Shown here in pieces: positions 10,513 through 23,845 of a DNA stretch of 64,000 nucleotides. Where the stretch lies: assembly GCF_963924675.1 (NCBI RefSeq), contig NC_089223.1, positions 8,072,881 through 8,136,880 of the forward strand. Reading direction: 5' to 3'. Made by a program: the position numbers and the translations under genes. Under the pieces are notes generated by a model that saw only the letters and a list, made by a program, of their open reading frames with translations, was not told the DNA's origin and ran no database searches. This DNA comes from Phocoena phocoena (taxonomy: Eukaryota > Chordata > Mammalia > Artiodactyla > Phocoenidae). Within the stretch, counting starts at the first letter, position 1. The number at the start of each line of letters is the position of its first letter.

Positions 10513-12179
10513 AGTTCCCATAATATTGGAAATATCAGCATTTTCCATGGAACATCTACTACAGCTTCATGAGCAAAGACAGTATGAGGCATTAATCCCT
10601 AAATATTTGCACTGTGTATTAAAAACAAAGCTACACAGAACAAATTCCACCAATGTGATAATTGTGTTTTCTATCCGGGATTACTGAAACACTCACGGCA
10701 GGTCTGGCAACAATTGTAGGAGGCATTCAGGAAATACAGATCATTTAATATAAGGCAGAATGAGGAAAGATTTTTTTCCTCATAGAATAATAATGGACCT
10801 ATTCTTACAAAGGTGAGTTTCTTCCAGATTTATACCAGTTCTGCAGAGGAAGACAGGATGATTTACAAAGCAAATTGGCACAAATGATTTTATGATGCCT
10901 ATTATCTCTTTGGAATCCCTTTAAGATAAAATTATATAGGCAATAATGCTATTTAAAAAGAACACCTTACCAGAGCAATTCCTCCTCATAACAGAATGGT
11001 AGAATCTTTCTGAACCTCTATTCAATTAAATTGTAATATATATGATCGAAGCTGTATTCATGCAAACACCCCAATGTATATTACTGGAGATGGAAGGATA
11101 GATTTACTTTGTTCAACCGGAAGAAAACAGGTAAGCTCAGGGGCTAAAAAGAGAGCATGATAAGACAGATGAGGTATCATTTTTAAAGCTATATAATCTT
11201 TCAATGTGTCTAAACCCATTTTTTAATCACTTCATTATTTAATTCTGAATAAGCAGGCATGAAAAATTCTAAACGGACACTCCTCCAAGCATGTTTTCCT
11301 TCCCTTGAAAAAAGAATCACATCCAAACTCATCAAATTGTATACATGAAGTATACGCTACATTAAGTATGTGTATAGCTTTTGTACATACACCTCAAAAA
11401 AGCTGTTAAAAAATTTAAAAACCACATATATATTTTAAAAATGGTCAGACTGAGAAACACATTCAGTTAAATACAATGAGTTTTGAAAATTTAAGAACTT
11501 TACATGTTCCAAATGTAGTTTTATAATAGACTCATAGTAATTTCATTAAAACTATTTTACAACAGTGAGCAAGTACAGAATGACTAGGCATTAGAACTTT
11601 AATATCTAGAACTCTACATCCCAACGATTTGAGATTACCTCATGGTGGTACATGGGAAAGTGAATAAATCAATATATACATACATACCGAAGCCACACCT
11701 TTTCCAAACGTTATACAAGACATATAAGAAGTAAAGGTGATTAGGAAACAGACAAGAACGCATCAGTCTTGGTATAATTCTGGAATCTCTTTAAAATTCT
11801 CAAAGATAAAAGACGTCATATCTGCCCTCTGAGTGCTTCCTCCCATAACAAGGAAAAAAAAAAATCCCAACTCATCCTATTAGAGCCACATTCGTACCAA
11901 TTAGTGTTCCTTCTAATGTTTTTCTCTTCTTCCTTATCACACATCCGCCCCTTCTCATCCGCCTGATCCCTGCTCATGGAAGATGCTCCAGAAGGCCCAC
12001 CCAGGTCCCAGCAATGTCATATGGGTAAAGCACAACGAACAGGCAGGGGTAGATAGCTGCAGTTTAGATTTTAGTCTAAGTGCGGTTGGTCGTCTTAGGA
12101 GGAAAAAGACATGCGATGGACATAATTAACAGAGCACTGCCACTGCCCTGTGGAAGAAGGGCTTGCTGCCATCACTAAC

Positions 12180-12310
12180 TTGCCTCCTTTTCTGTGTCCT
12201 ATCAGACTGTAAAGGCCCCAAAGGCAGAGCACAAGGCTTCTTTGACATTAGACACCTAACACGATGCTTGGCATATAGCAGGCACTCCGTAAATGGAGGC
12301 TGATTCAAAC
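12180..12310 (+). repeat. L2/MIR-like fragment
   Basis: Contains the characteristic L2 3' end order: CAAAGGCAGAGCACAAGG, then GATGCTTGGCATATAGCAGGC and a CACTCCGTAAATGG end (consensus: cctggcacatagtaggcgctcaataaatg). Diverged, hence modest confidence. Confidence 0.55.
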
Positions 12311-12654
12311 GAACAAAGGAAGAAGTAAAACACACGGTTCGTGTTTCCACCTTTAATGGCAAGACACCTCCCAATGCACACAGACCGCTTTGCACGTACT
12401 AACTGACACGATTTTGACTAAAATAAACAGAAAATCTCATATGTTCACACGGCTGAGGGGTCTCCAGTCACACACCCACACAGAAGCTCAAACGGGAACA
12501 CTTCTTATTTGGTCTTCTCCTCTGGGTGGTTTTAAAAATCATCATTCGTTGCTTATTATATTAATCTTCCAATGCTATACACCATTAGAAAAGCTTTTTT
12601 ACTGTTTAATACATGAGAGGAGGGGGAAAAAAGCCCAAAATCCGTATCACTTAC

Positions 12655-12696
12655 TCTCCCGTTGCCGACACATTGCTGACTTGGGATACGTGGGCA
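12655..12696 (-). CDS. FAM13A: FAM13A 42-nt exon (AHVSQVSNVSATGE segment)
   Basis: Second 42-nt microexon. The acceptor TTCTTTTCTACAG precedes 12,696 and the donor GGGAGA then GTAAGTGA starts at 12,654. Translation in the frame carried from the 25.4 kb exon gives S-AHVSQVSNVSATG followed by GA, and the next exon's first base, A, completes a glutamate. This matches the FAM13A segment between SPFYLS and LLERTI, with one residue (S after HV) that I remember as P in human. It is symmetric, phase 2 to 2. No domain is known here. Confidence 0.92.
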
Positions 12697-14159
12697 CTGT
12701 AGAAAAGAAGCAAAAGAAAGGAAGCCAGGTTAGACACAGGACCAGAGAGTGCGAATCCAACATGTGAGGGCAGCCCGGGCTGAAAGTATTAGCCCTGAAT
12801 GACCCTCACATGACATTTAATTACCCACTGACCGATGCTGATTTTTACTTGTCTCTAGATTAGAGATGGCCCTGGGTGCATATTCCCAAACAGCTTCTTT
12901 TCTCCATGTTAAGATGTCCATGACGGATAGTTTCAAAGGTGACCCCTGAAAACCATTTCTGCCTCTCAGACTATTGCCATGGCCCTAGTCTGGGGTCTTT
13001 GAATTTTCCCCAAATGTTAATACGATTGCTGCCCACTGCTTTCCTGCTACCAACTGCCCCGTCTCTGCTCTCTGCAGCCCAAGTCTGTTCCCTCCTGCCC
13101 CACTCTCTCCAGACCTGCAGACAGAAGCATCTTCCTAAAACTGCTCTGAACATGGAGCGGGGGCCGTAGGGGACAGAGAACAAGGAACAAACACTGCTTT
13201 CTACACGACTCTATCTGAGCCACATCTTCTGCCTAAGTTCCTCAAGATGGAAAATACCTCAAGCTCTATAATGTTTCATCTTAACACCTAATATATAGCT
13301 CTTTTATTGAGCATTTATAAACTTCCTCTAACTTTCCCATTTTCTCCAAAGCCTGAATTCCTTCGAAAGTATTAAAAAGTAGTCAGTAAAAGAAAAAAAA
13401 AGTAGTCCATATAAAACGGAATGGTGAAATGAGAGAACACTATCTGATTAGCACGCTTCAGAACTTCACCCTTTTGCCCCCATTCTACTTGCACATAAGC
13501 ACAGTGTGGGTCGAGGCTGGCATCTGTTTTAACCATCAGTGTGAGTACTTTCTTACATTCTGCCCTGTAGTGCTCAATTGGCTTCTAAGTCAAGATTCGA
13601 AAGTATCTATGTTGAAAATGAGATTAAAAACAAATCTTCAGTGCATGTCAAACTACAGTTTTGCCTAATCTAACAGTTCTCCCATTTTTACTTTCTTCTT
13701 TGCGGAAGACACCTGAAGAAAATAAAAGCTGTTAATGACCAATACTGATGGTTGCCTGTCAATCACTCAAGCATCCTCATTTATACTACAGAATTCTCAG
13801 CATGTGAATGTGTTGCTTTGGAATCAGCTGTCGAGCTTTTCTTCCACGTACGTGTATATGTGTATCTCACCACTTTCCATGTAGAACCTAAGTGCTTCAA
13901 GGGACTGTATAATATTCCTCATTTTCTTTCATGACAATACCTACGAATACCACCAGCACAGACTCATTATCCCAGAGGTGATCAACAGACACTCACTCTC
14001 TAACCCCAGAGAATTCCTTTAGCTAAAGCTGTAGCTCTTTGTCATGGTCACAAACCACAGCCGAGCCCCAGAAAAACTGCATAAAAGAGTACTGTTGCTC
14101 ACAGGGAAACGTATGAGAAGAATCTTCATTCATAAATGAAGGAACAAATAAATAAACCC

Positions 14160-14395
14160 GAATGCTTACTGAGTGCTATGTTTCAGACATTGTGCTTGCT
14201 ATTGTTTACATAGCTTTTCTCATTTACTGTTTACAATAACCCCATGAAGTAGGTACCATTGTTTTCTTTTCCCTGTTTTCAAATGAAGAGGTTAGAGAGG
14301 TTAAGTAACTCACAGTCACAGAGCCAAGAAGCAGATGAGCTGAGATTGGAACCAAGAAAGTTTTAGCTTAGAGTCTAAGCTCCTAATCACTACAC
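14160..14395 (-). repeat. MIR SINE
   Basis: Reverse complement of MIR: GCTTACTGAGTGCTATGTTTC, then AATAACCCCATGAAGTAGGTA, GAGGTTAAGTAACTCACAG and CAAGAAGCAGATGAGCTGAG in consensus order. About 235 bp, nearly full-length, old and diverged. Confidence 0.88.
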
Positions 14396-15034
14396 TCGAC
14401 TTTTTGAATCCATCACTCACTAGAAGAAACACTCACTAGAGTCATCTTCCTATATGGAGGCCTGGACTCAGGTATTTAACTTTGCTTTTAATTACAACCA
14501 TTTCTGCCTCACAATACCTGCTATTCATAGAGGTTCCCAGGTTACATAACCAACAATAAATCCTTTGCGGCTCTCTGTCCTTAGCTGGAACAGGCAGTCC
14601 CTGCTTTCGATGCCTGTGGCTCACTCTCTGTAAATTCAACACTGTATAATTAACTCCGGCACTCCATGTCTCACGCAGTTACACAACCTTGCTTTTGGGG
14701 GCAGGGGCCGATTTGAATAATGACTCCGGGAGAACATACAGGTGGGAAAAGAATACAGAGCTGCTAGATACTAAAAACATTCCAAAGACACATAAATATA
14801 ATCAGCCAATCAGTCAGCCATGCCATCTCAGAATGAAGAGATACATTTCCTCTCCTCCCTTCTATACACTTTTGACCTGAACTTCTTTTTGCTTATTAAA
14901 AAGCACACACTGATATTTTTATGTTCCTTTTGGGGTGGGGTGGGGCGTAGGGAGGAGAAGATGAAAAAAGGAGAGGAAGAAAGAGACACGGAAATGACAA
15001 CAAATGGGACCAGGTTCTGAGACTCCGAACTCTC

Positions 15035-15205
15035 TAACTCTCAAATGTGCACCAGAATCACCCGGGATCTTGTTCACACACAGATTCTGATACAGTGGGT
15101 CTAGGTCTAGGAAAGGGGACCTGAGATTTTTTATTTCTAACACATTCCCCAGTGATTCTGATGCTGTTGATTTGTGGAGGACATTGTTTAGCAAGGTTCC
15201 AAATT
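15035..15205 (+). repeat. MER5A-type hAT DNA transposon relic
   Basis: Matches the MER5A layout: ATGTGCACCAGAATCACC, GGGATCTTGTT, CAGATTCTGATACAGTGGGT, GGACCTGAGATTTTT, TTCTAACACATTCCCCAGTG, TGATGCTGTTGATT. Non-autonomous Charlie-group hAT relic, no coding capacity. Confidence 0.82.
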
Positions 15206-15600
15206 CCTGCAACTAAAATTCTTTTAGACTTCAGTGACTTAGATATCACAATTGCTGTTTTTAAAGATTCTAAGTTATGAAGGTGTGATTTGGAAAACAT
15301 ATGCTAATTGGAATGAATAAAAGGCAATACATCAACACTTCCCTCAGAGCTTAAAGAAAAATGACCTGAGCCATCTAAATCAGCCTGAAAGAGCCTTTCT
15401 CAGAATGCAAAATAAATGAATAAATCAATAATAAGACTAAGTAATTAAACCATATTGATTTTTGTTAATACATTTAGGTCAAATTTATGATAAATTTATA
15501 TGTTTGTGTTTTTGTAATAGGCCTTTGGAATTTTTGGTATTACTTAGTGTGTCCATACTTCCATGCTTTTACAACAGAATTTTTCTAAAGGAAGTATTCT

Positions 15601-17272
15601 TTTTTTTTTTTAAATGCCAAGAAACAATTTATTATAGAGAGAAGAAAAATCTGTCATCCAAAATACAGAAATCTGTACAACTCTGCCACAGTCAATACAC
15701 ACGAACTGTACAAGTTCACACCAGTCCGTAACTCACCAAACAAACTATGACTAACAAGGTTCACAAAATAGATGGTGGTTTGTGGAAAAGACTTTTACCC
15801 AATTAAGTACAAGAGAAGTTACAAGCCAGACCTCCACTTTCTAAAGATAAGAAGTAGACTCAGTCTCAGAAAACTACAAGCCAGCAAATGTACAGAGAGC
15901 TGGCTGGTGCTAAGACCACACTTGAGATAGTGTCTTTTTCAAAGGCTGTTGCCACTGCAGATTCTGGTCACTTGCTACTTTCAAGGCCAAAAACACAATA
16001 CAAGGTGTGACCATTTCCCCAGGTCATACTTACTAGTTTGTCTTATGTACATTTATATTTAAGAGCTAGGTAAAAGTCTTGTCATAAAATTTCCAGTACC
16101 ACCACGTTTAAAATGTTGAGCTGCCAAAATGGATAACAACTTTAAGTGCCATAGTGCAAGTTCTACTGCAGAGAAAGGTTCTTTGAAATACAGATTTGCA
16201 TTCAAGGGACTGATGTAAAAATTTAGGCATCGTGTCTGGGAGAAACTGAAACCACCCTAGGACTTCTCTCCCTTGCAAATAAGGTGATCATTTACTTGGA
16301 CTCACAGGCTATTAAATCATTGAAAGGTACTGTCCAAACTATGGCACTGTCACTTAAAAAAATTTTTTAGCACTCTATTTTGTGCCAGATCTTCACAGCT
16401 GTGACATGGTTTAAAATCCATAATCCATCCCCCAAGAGGCGCCCACCCAAAGCAAGTATCAAAATTATCCATGCATTATAAGATGACCCATCCATAGACT
16501 ATATCTTAACCTGATACAGTCATTATATTGTAGTGTTGGGAAGGGCTTGTTCCGTCCAAGAGAAGTTCCTCCTTACAGCTGATTCTGCTGTCTACCGTTT
16601 GCACGTTGGTCCTGTTGTGGGTGCTACCTCCTGCTGGTGAGGCTTCGTACAGCACACAGATGGAGCCATCCTCTCCAATTCTGTAGGACACTTCGTAAGG
16701 GTCAACCCAGAGTGTGAGTTCACTTGGGAGAAGCCTGCACAGCTCCTGACCGCTCAGTCCAATCGGCTGTGCTGCCTGTCCAATGAGAGGATCCATTTTA
16801 TGGTTGATGGGAACACAACGGTAACCCGATCCCTTGCAGGGCTTTTCTGGGAACCAGTGATGTTTCTAATGTTCTGCCAGCAACTCCTGCAGGCTCTGGC
16901 GGAAGGACTGCAGCTGTCGCTCGCTCGTGAGCCCCTTGATGCGGAGGAACTTGGAGATGAAGGCCTCGTTGGCGGCCATCTTGCTTATCACGGTGTTGGC
17001 CCGGGTGTAGAAGGGATGCGCGGGGTTGGTCCCGGCTCACAGGTCAGAGGACTGAGAGAGAGAGAGGAAGGGAGGGAGGGAGGGGCGGACGGCTACAATT
17101 TTTCTCCTTTCTTCATAGTAAAAAAGTTATTTTCGAGACAGGAGGTGGCCAGAGAGAGGAAGAGACGAGTGACCGCAGCCTGGTCACAGCGCCCGGACCT
17201 CCCAGGCCACCGCCGCCTACGGCTCTGCAGCCTCCGAAGCTCCCAAGAGTTGCATTCCCAGCTCCGAGGGGC
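15601..17272 (-). pseudogene. BTG1 (retrocopy): BTG1 processed pseudogene
   Basis: Intronless reverse-oriented copy of the BTG1 antiproliferative-factor mRNA. The coding equivalent runs 17,021 to 16,506: 172 codons counting the stop, the exact length of BTG1 (171 residues), so no indel occurred. Recognisable peptides include ISKFLRIKGLTSERQLQ and [20 protein letters not shown]. The start codon position reads GCG (17,021-17,019), and a TAG at 16,868-16,866 replaces a tyrosine codon before KHHWFPEKP, so it cannot make the protein. About 890 nt of 3' UTR follow, with AATAAA at 15,633-15,628 and a poly(A) seen as T from 15,601. A 16-bp duplication with one mismatch flanks it (15,585-15,600 and 17,273-17,288), the mark of L1-driven retroposition. 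It lies within a FAM13A intron in the same orientation as the gene. Confidence 0.96.
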
Positions 17273-17309
17273 CTAAAGAAAGTATTCTGAAAAGAGAGTA
17301 TTTTGCGTT

Positions 17310-17440
17310 GGGAATCAGAAAAGTGAAGTTCTGGTCTTGGCTCTGCAGTTAATTAGCTGCAATCACAGTCAGATTGTTGGTTAGCTTGGCTGCTTTGGGC
17401 TGGTTTCTTCATACAGAAAATGAAAGACTTGGTTCATGAT
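17310..17440 (+). repeat. Diverged MIR-like fragment
   Basis: TTGGCTCTGCAGTTAATTAGCTG, then CTGGTTTCTTCATACAGAAAATG follow MIR order (tctgccacttactagctg ... cagtttcctcatctgtaaaatg). Old and partial. Confidence 0.55.
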
Positions 17441-19124
17441 CTCTGTGATTTTCTTTTAGCTCTAAAAGTTTATGACTATCTCAGTTTCAAGTTTATTGCC
17501 CTAAAGTTTAATTCATTACAAAAGGTTATAACTGCATATTTAGTTTTATGACAGTGTCAGTCATAGTTAGGGTTTATCAGATACCAAAATAGCTTTGGTC
17601 AGGTATCCAATCACCTCCACAGTTCCTGGGATGTGCTTAACAATTCATCAATAACAAGATTTCTAAGAATATTTAATGTCAGAAATAGGGCCTGCTTCCG
17701 CTGCTATAATCAGCTTACGGAGGTAATGTTAAGACACTAACAAAAAGACAATAAGCGAATAAGCTAAAGTGAAAGATAATGATTTTCTTCATCTACACGT
17801 AGCTTGTTTTCTATCCCCTGCAGAGGGCTAAGAATAACGAATGTTTTTTCAGAGCACTTGACTGATTTGCTAAGGAAATCTCTTACTTATGCAGTATAAA
17901 CACCTGAATATGGAAGAATTCATTTCCTAATGTTGATAAAGCAAGTATTCAAAACTAAGATGAATAAGCAGACTCAGCATCACGGTCAATTTCATTACCC
18001 AAGCCTACTTAAGTGATGATGCAAATGAATGCCCTCCTGGTACGGTCATTCAAAACAGATTCTAAGCCTACTCTGAAATATATTCTATGATGCAGTTAAA
18101 TATATTTAGTCTTTATTTCTATCAGCAAAACATTTCCAAAAAGTGATTATGCTCAGCAATGTTAGTCCATAAAACGTGCACGTGACAAGATGCACAGAAT
18201 GCCTGTTGACGAGTGATTCTCTTATTAGATCTCTTGATGTGACATAAAGAAGCCTTTCAAATCTACTGAAACCAGACATCTTGAAGAAGGATGTGTTCTC
18301 TTTTTTCTGTCCTCTTACTTCAGTATATTCTCTTTGCAGTGGTGTATAAAATGTTGCCCGTAAGATGTTGTTTTGGTAGGAACCATTAGGTCTAACAGAA
18401 TTATCCTTTTTCTCTAGAAGATAATATTTACATTCAAGTTTTTTAATGAGTAAGAATTTAAAAGACAATTATGTGATGCTTGTTTAAGCTTCAGGATGAG
18501 GATCCGGTAACTAATCATCAAACCAGAATAAACTCTTGTCTATTTAACAGAATACGGTATTTCTAGTATCATCTTAAAATACTAAAAGTCGATACACAGT
18601 GTCAACATTATAAGATGATTGTATAATGTAACTGTATAATGAATTTGTAAATGAAAACATTTTCATGATTTTAGTTCAATTCTCTACAGTGCCGTAAAAC
18701 AAATACACTCAGTCCTCAATATTTATTCACTTTGCTTTAACTTTCAGTTATGATTAACACATGCAGAAATTTTAGGGAGCATTTATAGGTGTTTAGATTT
18801 TGACAAAAAATATTTATCCCCGCATATTTTTATCGAAACTCACACATACTATTCCTTTAAGTATTAGGACTGATTTGAAGAAATGAATTATTCTTCATTC
18901 CTATATCTTGATACTGTATTAAATATTTTCTAACAAATTAAACTGAGCCCATCCAAATGTCAAAATACATTTTGTACAGCTTCTTTAGGGCCCTGATTAT
19001 GGGAGTTATCAGTTTCATATATTTAGAATGTTTTACATAAGAAGAAATTCAGAGGTTTATTTTAGTTTTTAGACTAAGGTCTTTATAAAGCAAAATAGAA
19101 ATGAAATAGAGAGGTGACTACATA

Positions 19125-19210
19125 TACTATACCCATTTATAGATGAGGAAATTGAGGTTCCGAGAGGTTTAGTATCTCACTCAAGTTTACACAGCTCTGA
19201 TTCCATCTCA
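19125..19210 (-). repeat. MIR fragment
   Basis: CCCATTTATAGATGAGGAAATTGAGG followed by CACTCAAGTTTACACAGCT matches the MIR core in reverse orientation. Confidence 0.7.
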
Positions 19211-21449
19211 TGTTATCTGGCTTCAGATATGTCCTTAATAAAAACATAATCCTTATTCTCAAATGATGCTGCTATTCACATAAATCTTTGGCTACACATC
19301 TATTTCTTTTCTTAGAATTAGAACAGATTATTAAAAGTACTTTTTGCATTCACATGGAAATTTCTTCTCAAAATTTATGCTTTCCAGAAAACCTTTTATT
19401 TCATCTAGGTTTTCATGTTTATCAGCATAAAATTGCATGAAGTATTTTTAAAAACTACTATACCCCTCACAGCAAACTTCACTTCTGATTATTAGTATTG
19501 TACCTTTTTTTTTTCCTTAAGTTTACCAAAGGTTTTCTTTTTTATCATTTTCATTTTTACTCTCAAAGAATGAGTTCCTGGATTCAAACATGAGTTCTGT
19601 TATTTTTATGTTTTCTTTTATTATTATTAAATCCTTTTGGGCTTCCAAGAAGTTGCTTTTCTTCCTTTTTATAACTTCTTATTCTGAATGTGTGGCTTGT
19701 TTACTTTCAATCTTTTGAAGAAGGTGAAGTTACCTCTTAAAAAGAGTTTAGATCTCATTCCACACATTTTTATATGTACTTTTCCTCTTTTTCTTCCAAA
19801 TAGTCTGTTTCTATTTCCTATTTGAATTTCTTCTTCCCTTTAGGAGAGTTTTCATTGGTTGATTGGAAATTTTTTGTTATTAATTACACTGTGGTTAGAA
19901 GACACAACTTAATATTTCTACTCTTCAAGAACTTTTAGAGATACCTGAGTAATCTTTTAGAAAGTAGCAGGAATGCTTAAGCCATATTTGTAGGTTGTAA
20001 AGTTTAGTGTATGTGATGCTCCTATATTTTAAATCTTATTAATTTTATTAAATTCTCAGCGCTATTCATAATTTTTTGTTACAGACATATTGTGGTATAT
20101 GTAAGTTCTATACTTCAAATGTGTTTGCATGTTTATCCTTGTTAACTTAAGGGTTTAAATTTATATGATTTGATACAATGCTAGTTTATACATACTTATT
20201 ATTTTAACCTTTATATTTTTAGTATGGATTTTACCCAATAAAGTCTAGGTTTGTCCTGTTCAATGGATTTGGCTTTAAACTCTAGTTGTTCTGGTATTGA
20301 TATTGCTATCTCTGCTTTTTTCTGTTCATGTTTATCAGAGATAAATCCTATATTATTAACCTTTCTGTGCTATTTTGTTTTAGGCATAGCTCTTTCGAGC
20401 CATACATAGTTCAAGCAGTCATTTAAAAAAATTACTTTTAGCTTTTATCAAAGAATTTAATCCATTTACACTTATTGTCATAGCTGATACATTTTTTCTA
20501 GTTTTATGTTTTTGCTTTATGTTTTATAATTTTGGAGCTTCCTTTTCCTTTGATTTCTGTCTTTGCTCTTATCTTCTGAGGTGATTTGGGATATACGAGT
20601 CCTACGCACAATTCTACTAGTTGTTGCCTCTACAACCCATACATCTGTGACTATTAAAACTGAAACGAAAACCCAAAAATCAAACCACCAAAAAGAAACC
20701 CTGAAACACCTGATGCCTGCTTCTACTCTCCTACCTTCCATGCAAGATAAGAAATTTAGAATTTCATTACTTTCTTTGGCCCTCCACTAATAATTATAAT
20801 CAGGTTTCTACTTCTTAATTAAAAAAATATTTTGGGGGATTCACCTCTCAATTAGCTGGGTATATATTAACACTGATTTCTACTTCTATTTCTATTAGTA
20901 TGGTTTTCTCCTTAGAATCATAATTTTCATGTTGGCTTTCTGATCTCTGACTTTCATATCTAACATTATTTCTCTCACAGCTTTTTCTTTACCCTTTATA
21001 TTTTGGGAGAGCTTCTCAAGTTTCTCTCTCATCATGTACTTGATTTATTTTAAATACTTTCTGCTCTTTACTGCTTTCCAAAGTTTAAAAAATCTCTGCA
21101 AATACGTTTCTAGGCTTCTCTTTCCCTCATTTCAGCTGTTCTTGTGTGTCTCTAGCCTTTTAATTCTCAACTTATTCTCTCCTTACAGGTTCCTACTCAT
21201 ATTTCAAAGAGGCCGGTTATGTCCTTGAGCATTTTTGGAGAAGATTAGCACATATTACTTCTCAAGTTTTCCTCTGAATCATACAAAAAACAGTTTTCTG
21301 AAATTGTTTCTACTCTGAGTCCTCAGAGCAAGTCATCCTTTCCCCTAGCTTGTAATTTCTCTTTAGAGGTCCCAAATAGTTCTTTGTGTTTAGGGGTTCG
21401 TCAGGGGGAACAATCAATTCAGGCAGAGCCATTATCAAAAACCTGGCTG

Positions 21450-21658
21450 GGGGCTTCCCTGGTGGTACAGTGGTTGAGAGTCCGCCTGCCAATGCAGGGG
21501 ACATGGGTTCGTGCCCCGGTCCGGGAAGATCCCACACGCTGCAGAGCGGCTGGGCCCATGAGCCATGGCCGCTGAGCCTGCGCGTCCGGAGCCTGTGCTC
21601 CGCAACGGGAGAGGCCACAACAGTGAGAGGCCCGCTTACCGCAAAAAAAAAAAAAAAG
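21450..21658 (+). mobile_element. CHR-2-type SINE
   Basis: Full-length copy from GGGCTTCCCTGGTGGTACAG to a 15-A tail followed by GAACCC. Very close to the copies at 799 and 50,431. I could not identify a convincing target-site duplication. Confidence 0.92.
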
Positions 21659-23845
21659 AACCCTACTCCCAGTGGAAATAACCACAGAAATCAAAACCTG
21701 GGCTTGGCAACACCGAAGACTTAGATAAATAGAAGTAGAACTAGCAACAGATCCCAACCAGATCTGACTGGATGCCACCAAAAGAATTCAGACAACAGGC
21801 TGCATGTGACACAGAAGAAAACCTACTGCAAGCTGCTTTCACGCTAATCTGAGCAATTGAGGTAGGGGCTCCTTTTCTGGGATTCCAGTCTAGACTAGGA
21901 AAGAGGCCAGGGTGTGGGCATCTTTGCCAATCATGTTCTGCACCCTCAGCACGCAGGTTCGTGTTTATTTGCGGCGATCTCACTAAGGGTTTGGTGTAAC
22001 CGGTCCTTCCCTTTCATTCCCTTAATCACTTCAACAGGGCGGGTAATCTCTAATGAGCATCTGGGGAACAATGACACCTACTGTTTGAGCTACTGTAGCT
22101 GCAATAAACTTGCCACATGGGATGGTGGCAGGTGTAGATTTGTAGCTACTATTTCTTTCCTTTGCAAAAAAGGACAAATGGCTCTATGGTGAATTAGGTT
22201 AGGTTGGAGAAGTACTGGAATTAAAGAAGACAGTTCTTATCACAGAAGACTTCATCTAGAATGAGAACATCTGAGTGCATGTCTATTTATAAGAGGCCTA
22301 CCTTACTACAGAAAAGCCTGAAGGCAGTGGAAACGTACAGTAGACTAACACGTGGTTCAGCCCTAGATGTCAGAATAGCAATCACAGAAACCGCAATTCT
22401 ACAGGGTGAACGGTGGAGCAAGGTAATGACCGAAATGGCCCCTCTCGGTCTCTGTTCCTGTAACCGACCTCCCTACCCCCAGCCACAGGAAGGTCCTGGA
22501 ACCTCCACTAGTGCACTGCAGCCTCTTGGTATGCTCTGCATCTCTACTCCAGACACAGACCCTCTCTTGCTGTTATAAATAATGCACCTTGTCTCCACTC
22601 CAATTGCTCGATGCCTGTCTGATCTACTGTATCTGAGTTCCTTTATAGAGCAGCTATTCTCCTTCCTCTGAAATGGGAGACCTGCTTTGCCCTCATCCTC
22701 TCTCTGTTTTGATTTGGTCTACATGAAGACTGCCAACTCCCAAACTTGCAGCCACTGAGATCTGCCATTCTACCTTATGTCGGACATCTCAGAATAAACC
22801 GTAAAACGGAATACCCCTCCGTTCAATACCCCATCTCCTCCGCCTGGCTGCCTGTGGCTGAATCTACTTCTGGTGAATACCCACCTCAGATGGGTCTCAT
22901 CTCTTGATTGGGCCTTTCCTCCCCTGAAAAACCTGACCAATTAACACTGTCGATACATAATATTTAGTATTCAATATCCTTAGCCAGGGAAGATACCATT
23001 TTGTCACTACCAATCATTTTTTACTTTTCAAAGGCACAGAAAAAATTATTTTGGATTTAAAAGAGCCAATTTAGTTTTTCATCATGTCAATAAATCATTA
23101 TGAAATTCATTAGTCATGTAATGACTCCCCTTTTCTAACACTGCAGCAAAGGAATTGTAATAAAGTTGGAGGGAAAGGAATAGAAGACAAGGACATTATA
23201 ATAATTTACTTAAAATGTTTAAGCTCTCATTTGCTCCTACTAGAGGTAGTGCAAAAAAAAAAAAAAACCCCACTGATTTATACATTAAATTATCAGTGGA
23301 CATGTTTCTGATTCTAGTCCCCAAATCTAGAACTTAGTCATAATTAACAATCGTGTTTTCCTTTTTTACTTGAATTCTGTACACTAGATTAACTCAAGAA
23401 AAGTCAATCTCAAACCAGCCATGCAAATAATTAAAAAAAAAACAGTTCAGGTTTTATCAATAGATTCTCCCTATTTCATGTCAAGTGGGTAAGAAAAAAA
23501 GCTAAATTAACTTGTACCAACCTAATTCTTACATAATTTTTAAATTATCATGTAATTGTATTGGTTGGCAGGAAACCAGGACGAATCAAATGGACCACCA
23601 TGTTGTCTCAAACTGAAACCTCAGATGTTCCCCGCCTTGCCACAAAGTGATTACGCAACAAGCTTCAAGTAGCTAAAGGGCAGAGCACTACTGCAAACCA
23701 GTTAGTTGGCCAAGCCTGACTCCCTATGACACATTTCGGAACTGTGGTGGTTGAATTAAAGTCTAAATCTAACAATGAGACTATTGCAACAAATCAGCCT
23801 CAGAAACAAACAAAGTATTTATGTGATACCCTGACACTGCTTTTT

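Larger units (their letters stand above)
10122..12654 (-). other. FAM13A intron between the 42-nt (12.7 kb) and 180-nt exons
   Basis: 2.5 kb of AT-rich intron. The only clear elements are an L1 3' end with a TG expansion (10,194-10,512) and a weak L2-like fragment (12,180-12,310). From 10,520 to 12,170 nothing recognisable was seen. Confidence 0.85.

Noticed and set aside
16506..16796. Functional BTG1 C-terminal gene
   Set aside because: Intronless, poly(A) and target-site duplications, start codon lost and nonsense codon upstream: a processed pseudogene.
18106..18468. 120-codon minus-strand frame in a FAM13A intron
   Set aside because: No recognisable domain, and I found no matching splice sites at its ends; probably chance.
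19490..21330. T-rich block as an antisense HAL1/L1 relic
   Set aside because: Some phrases resemble old L1 antisense sequence, but divergence is too high to define ends or family by eye.
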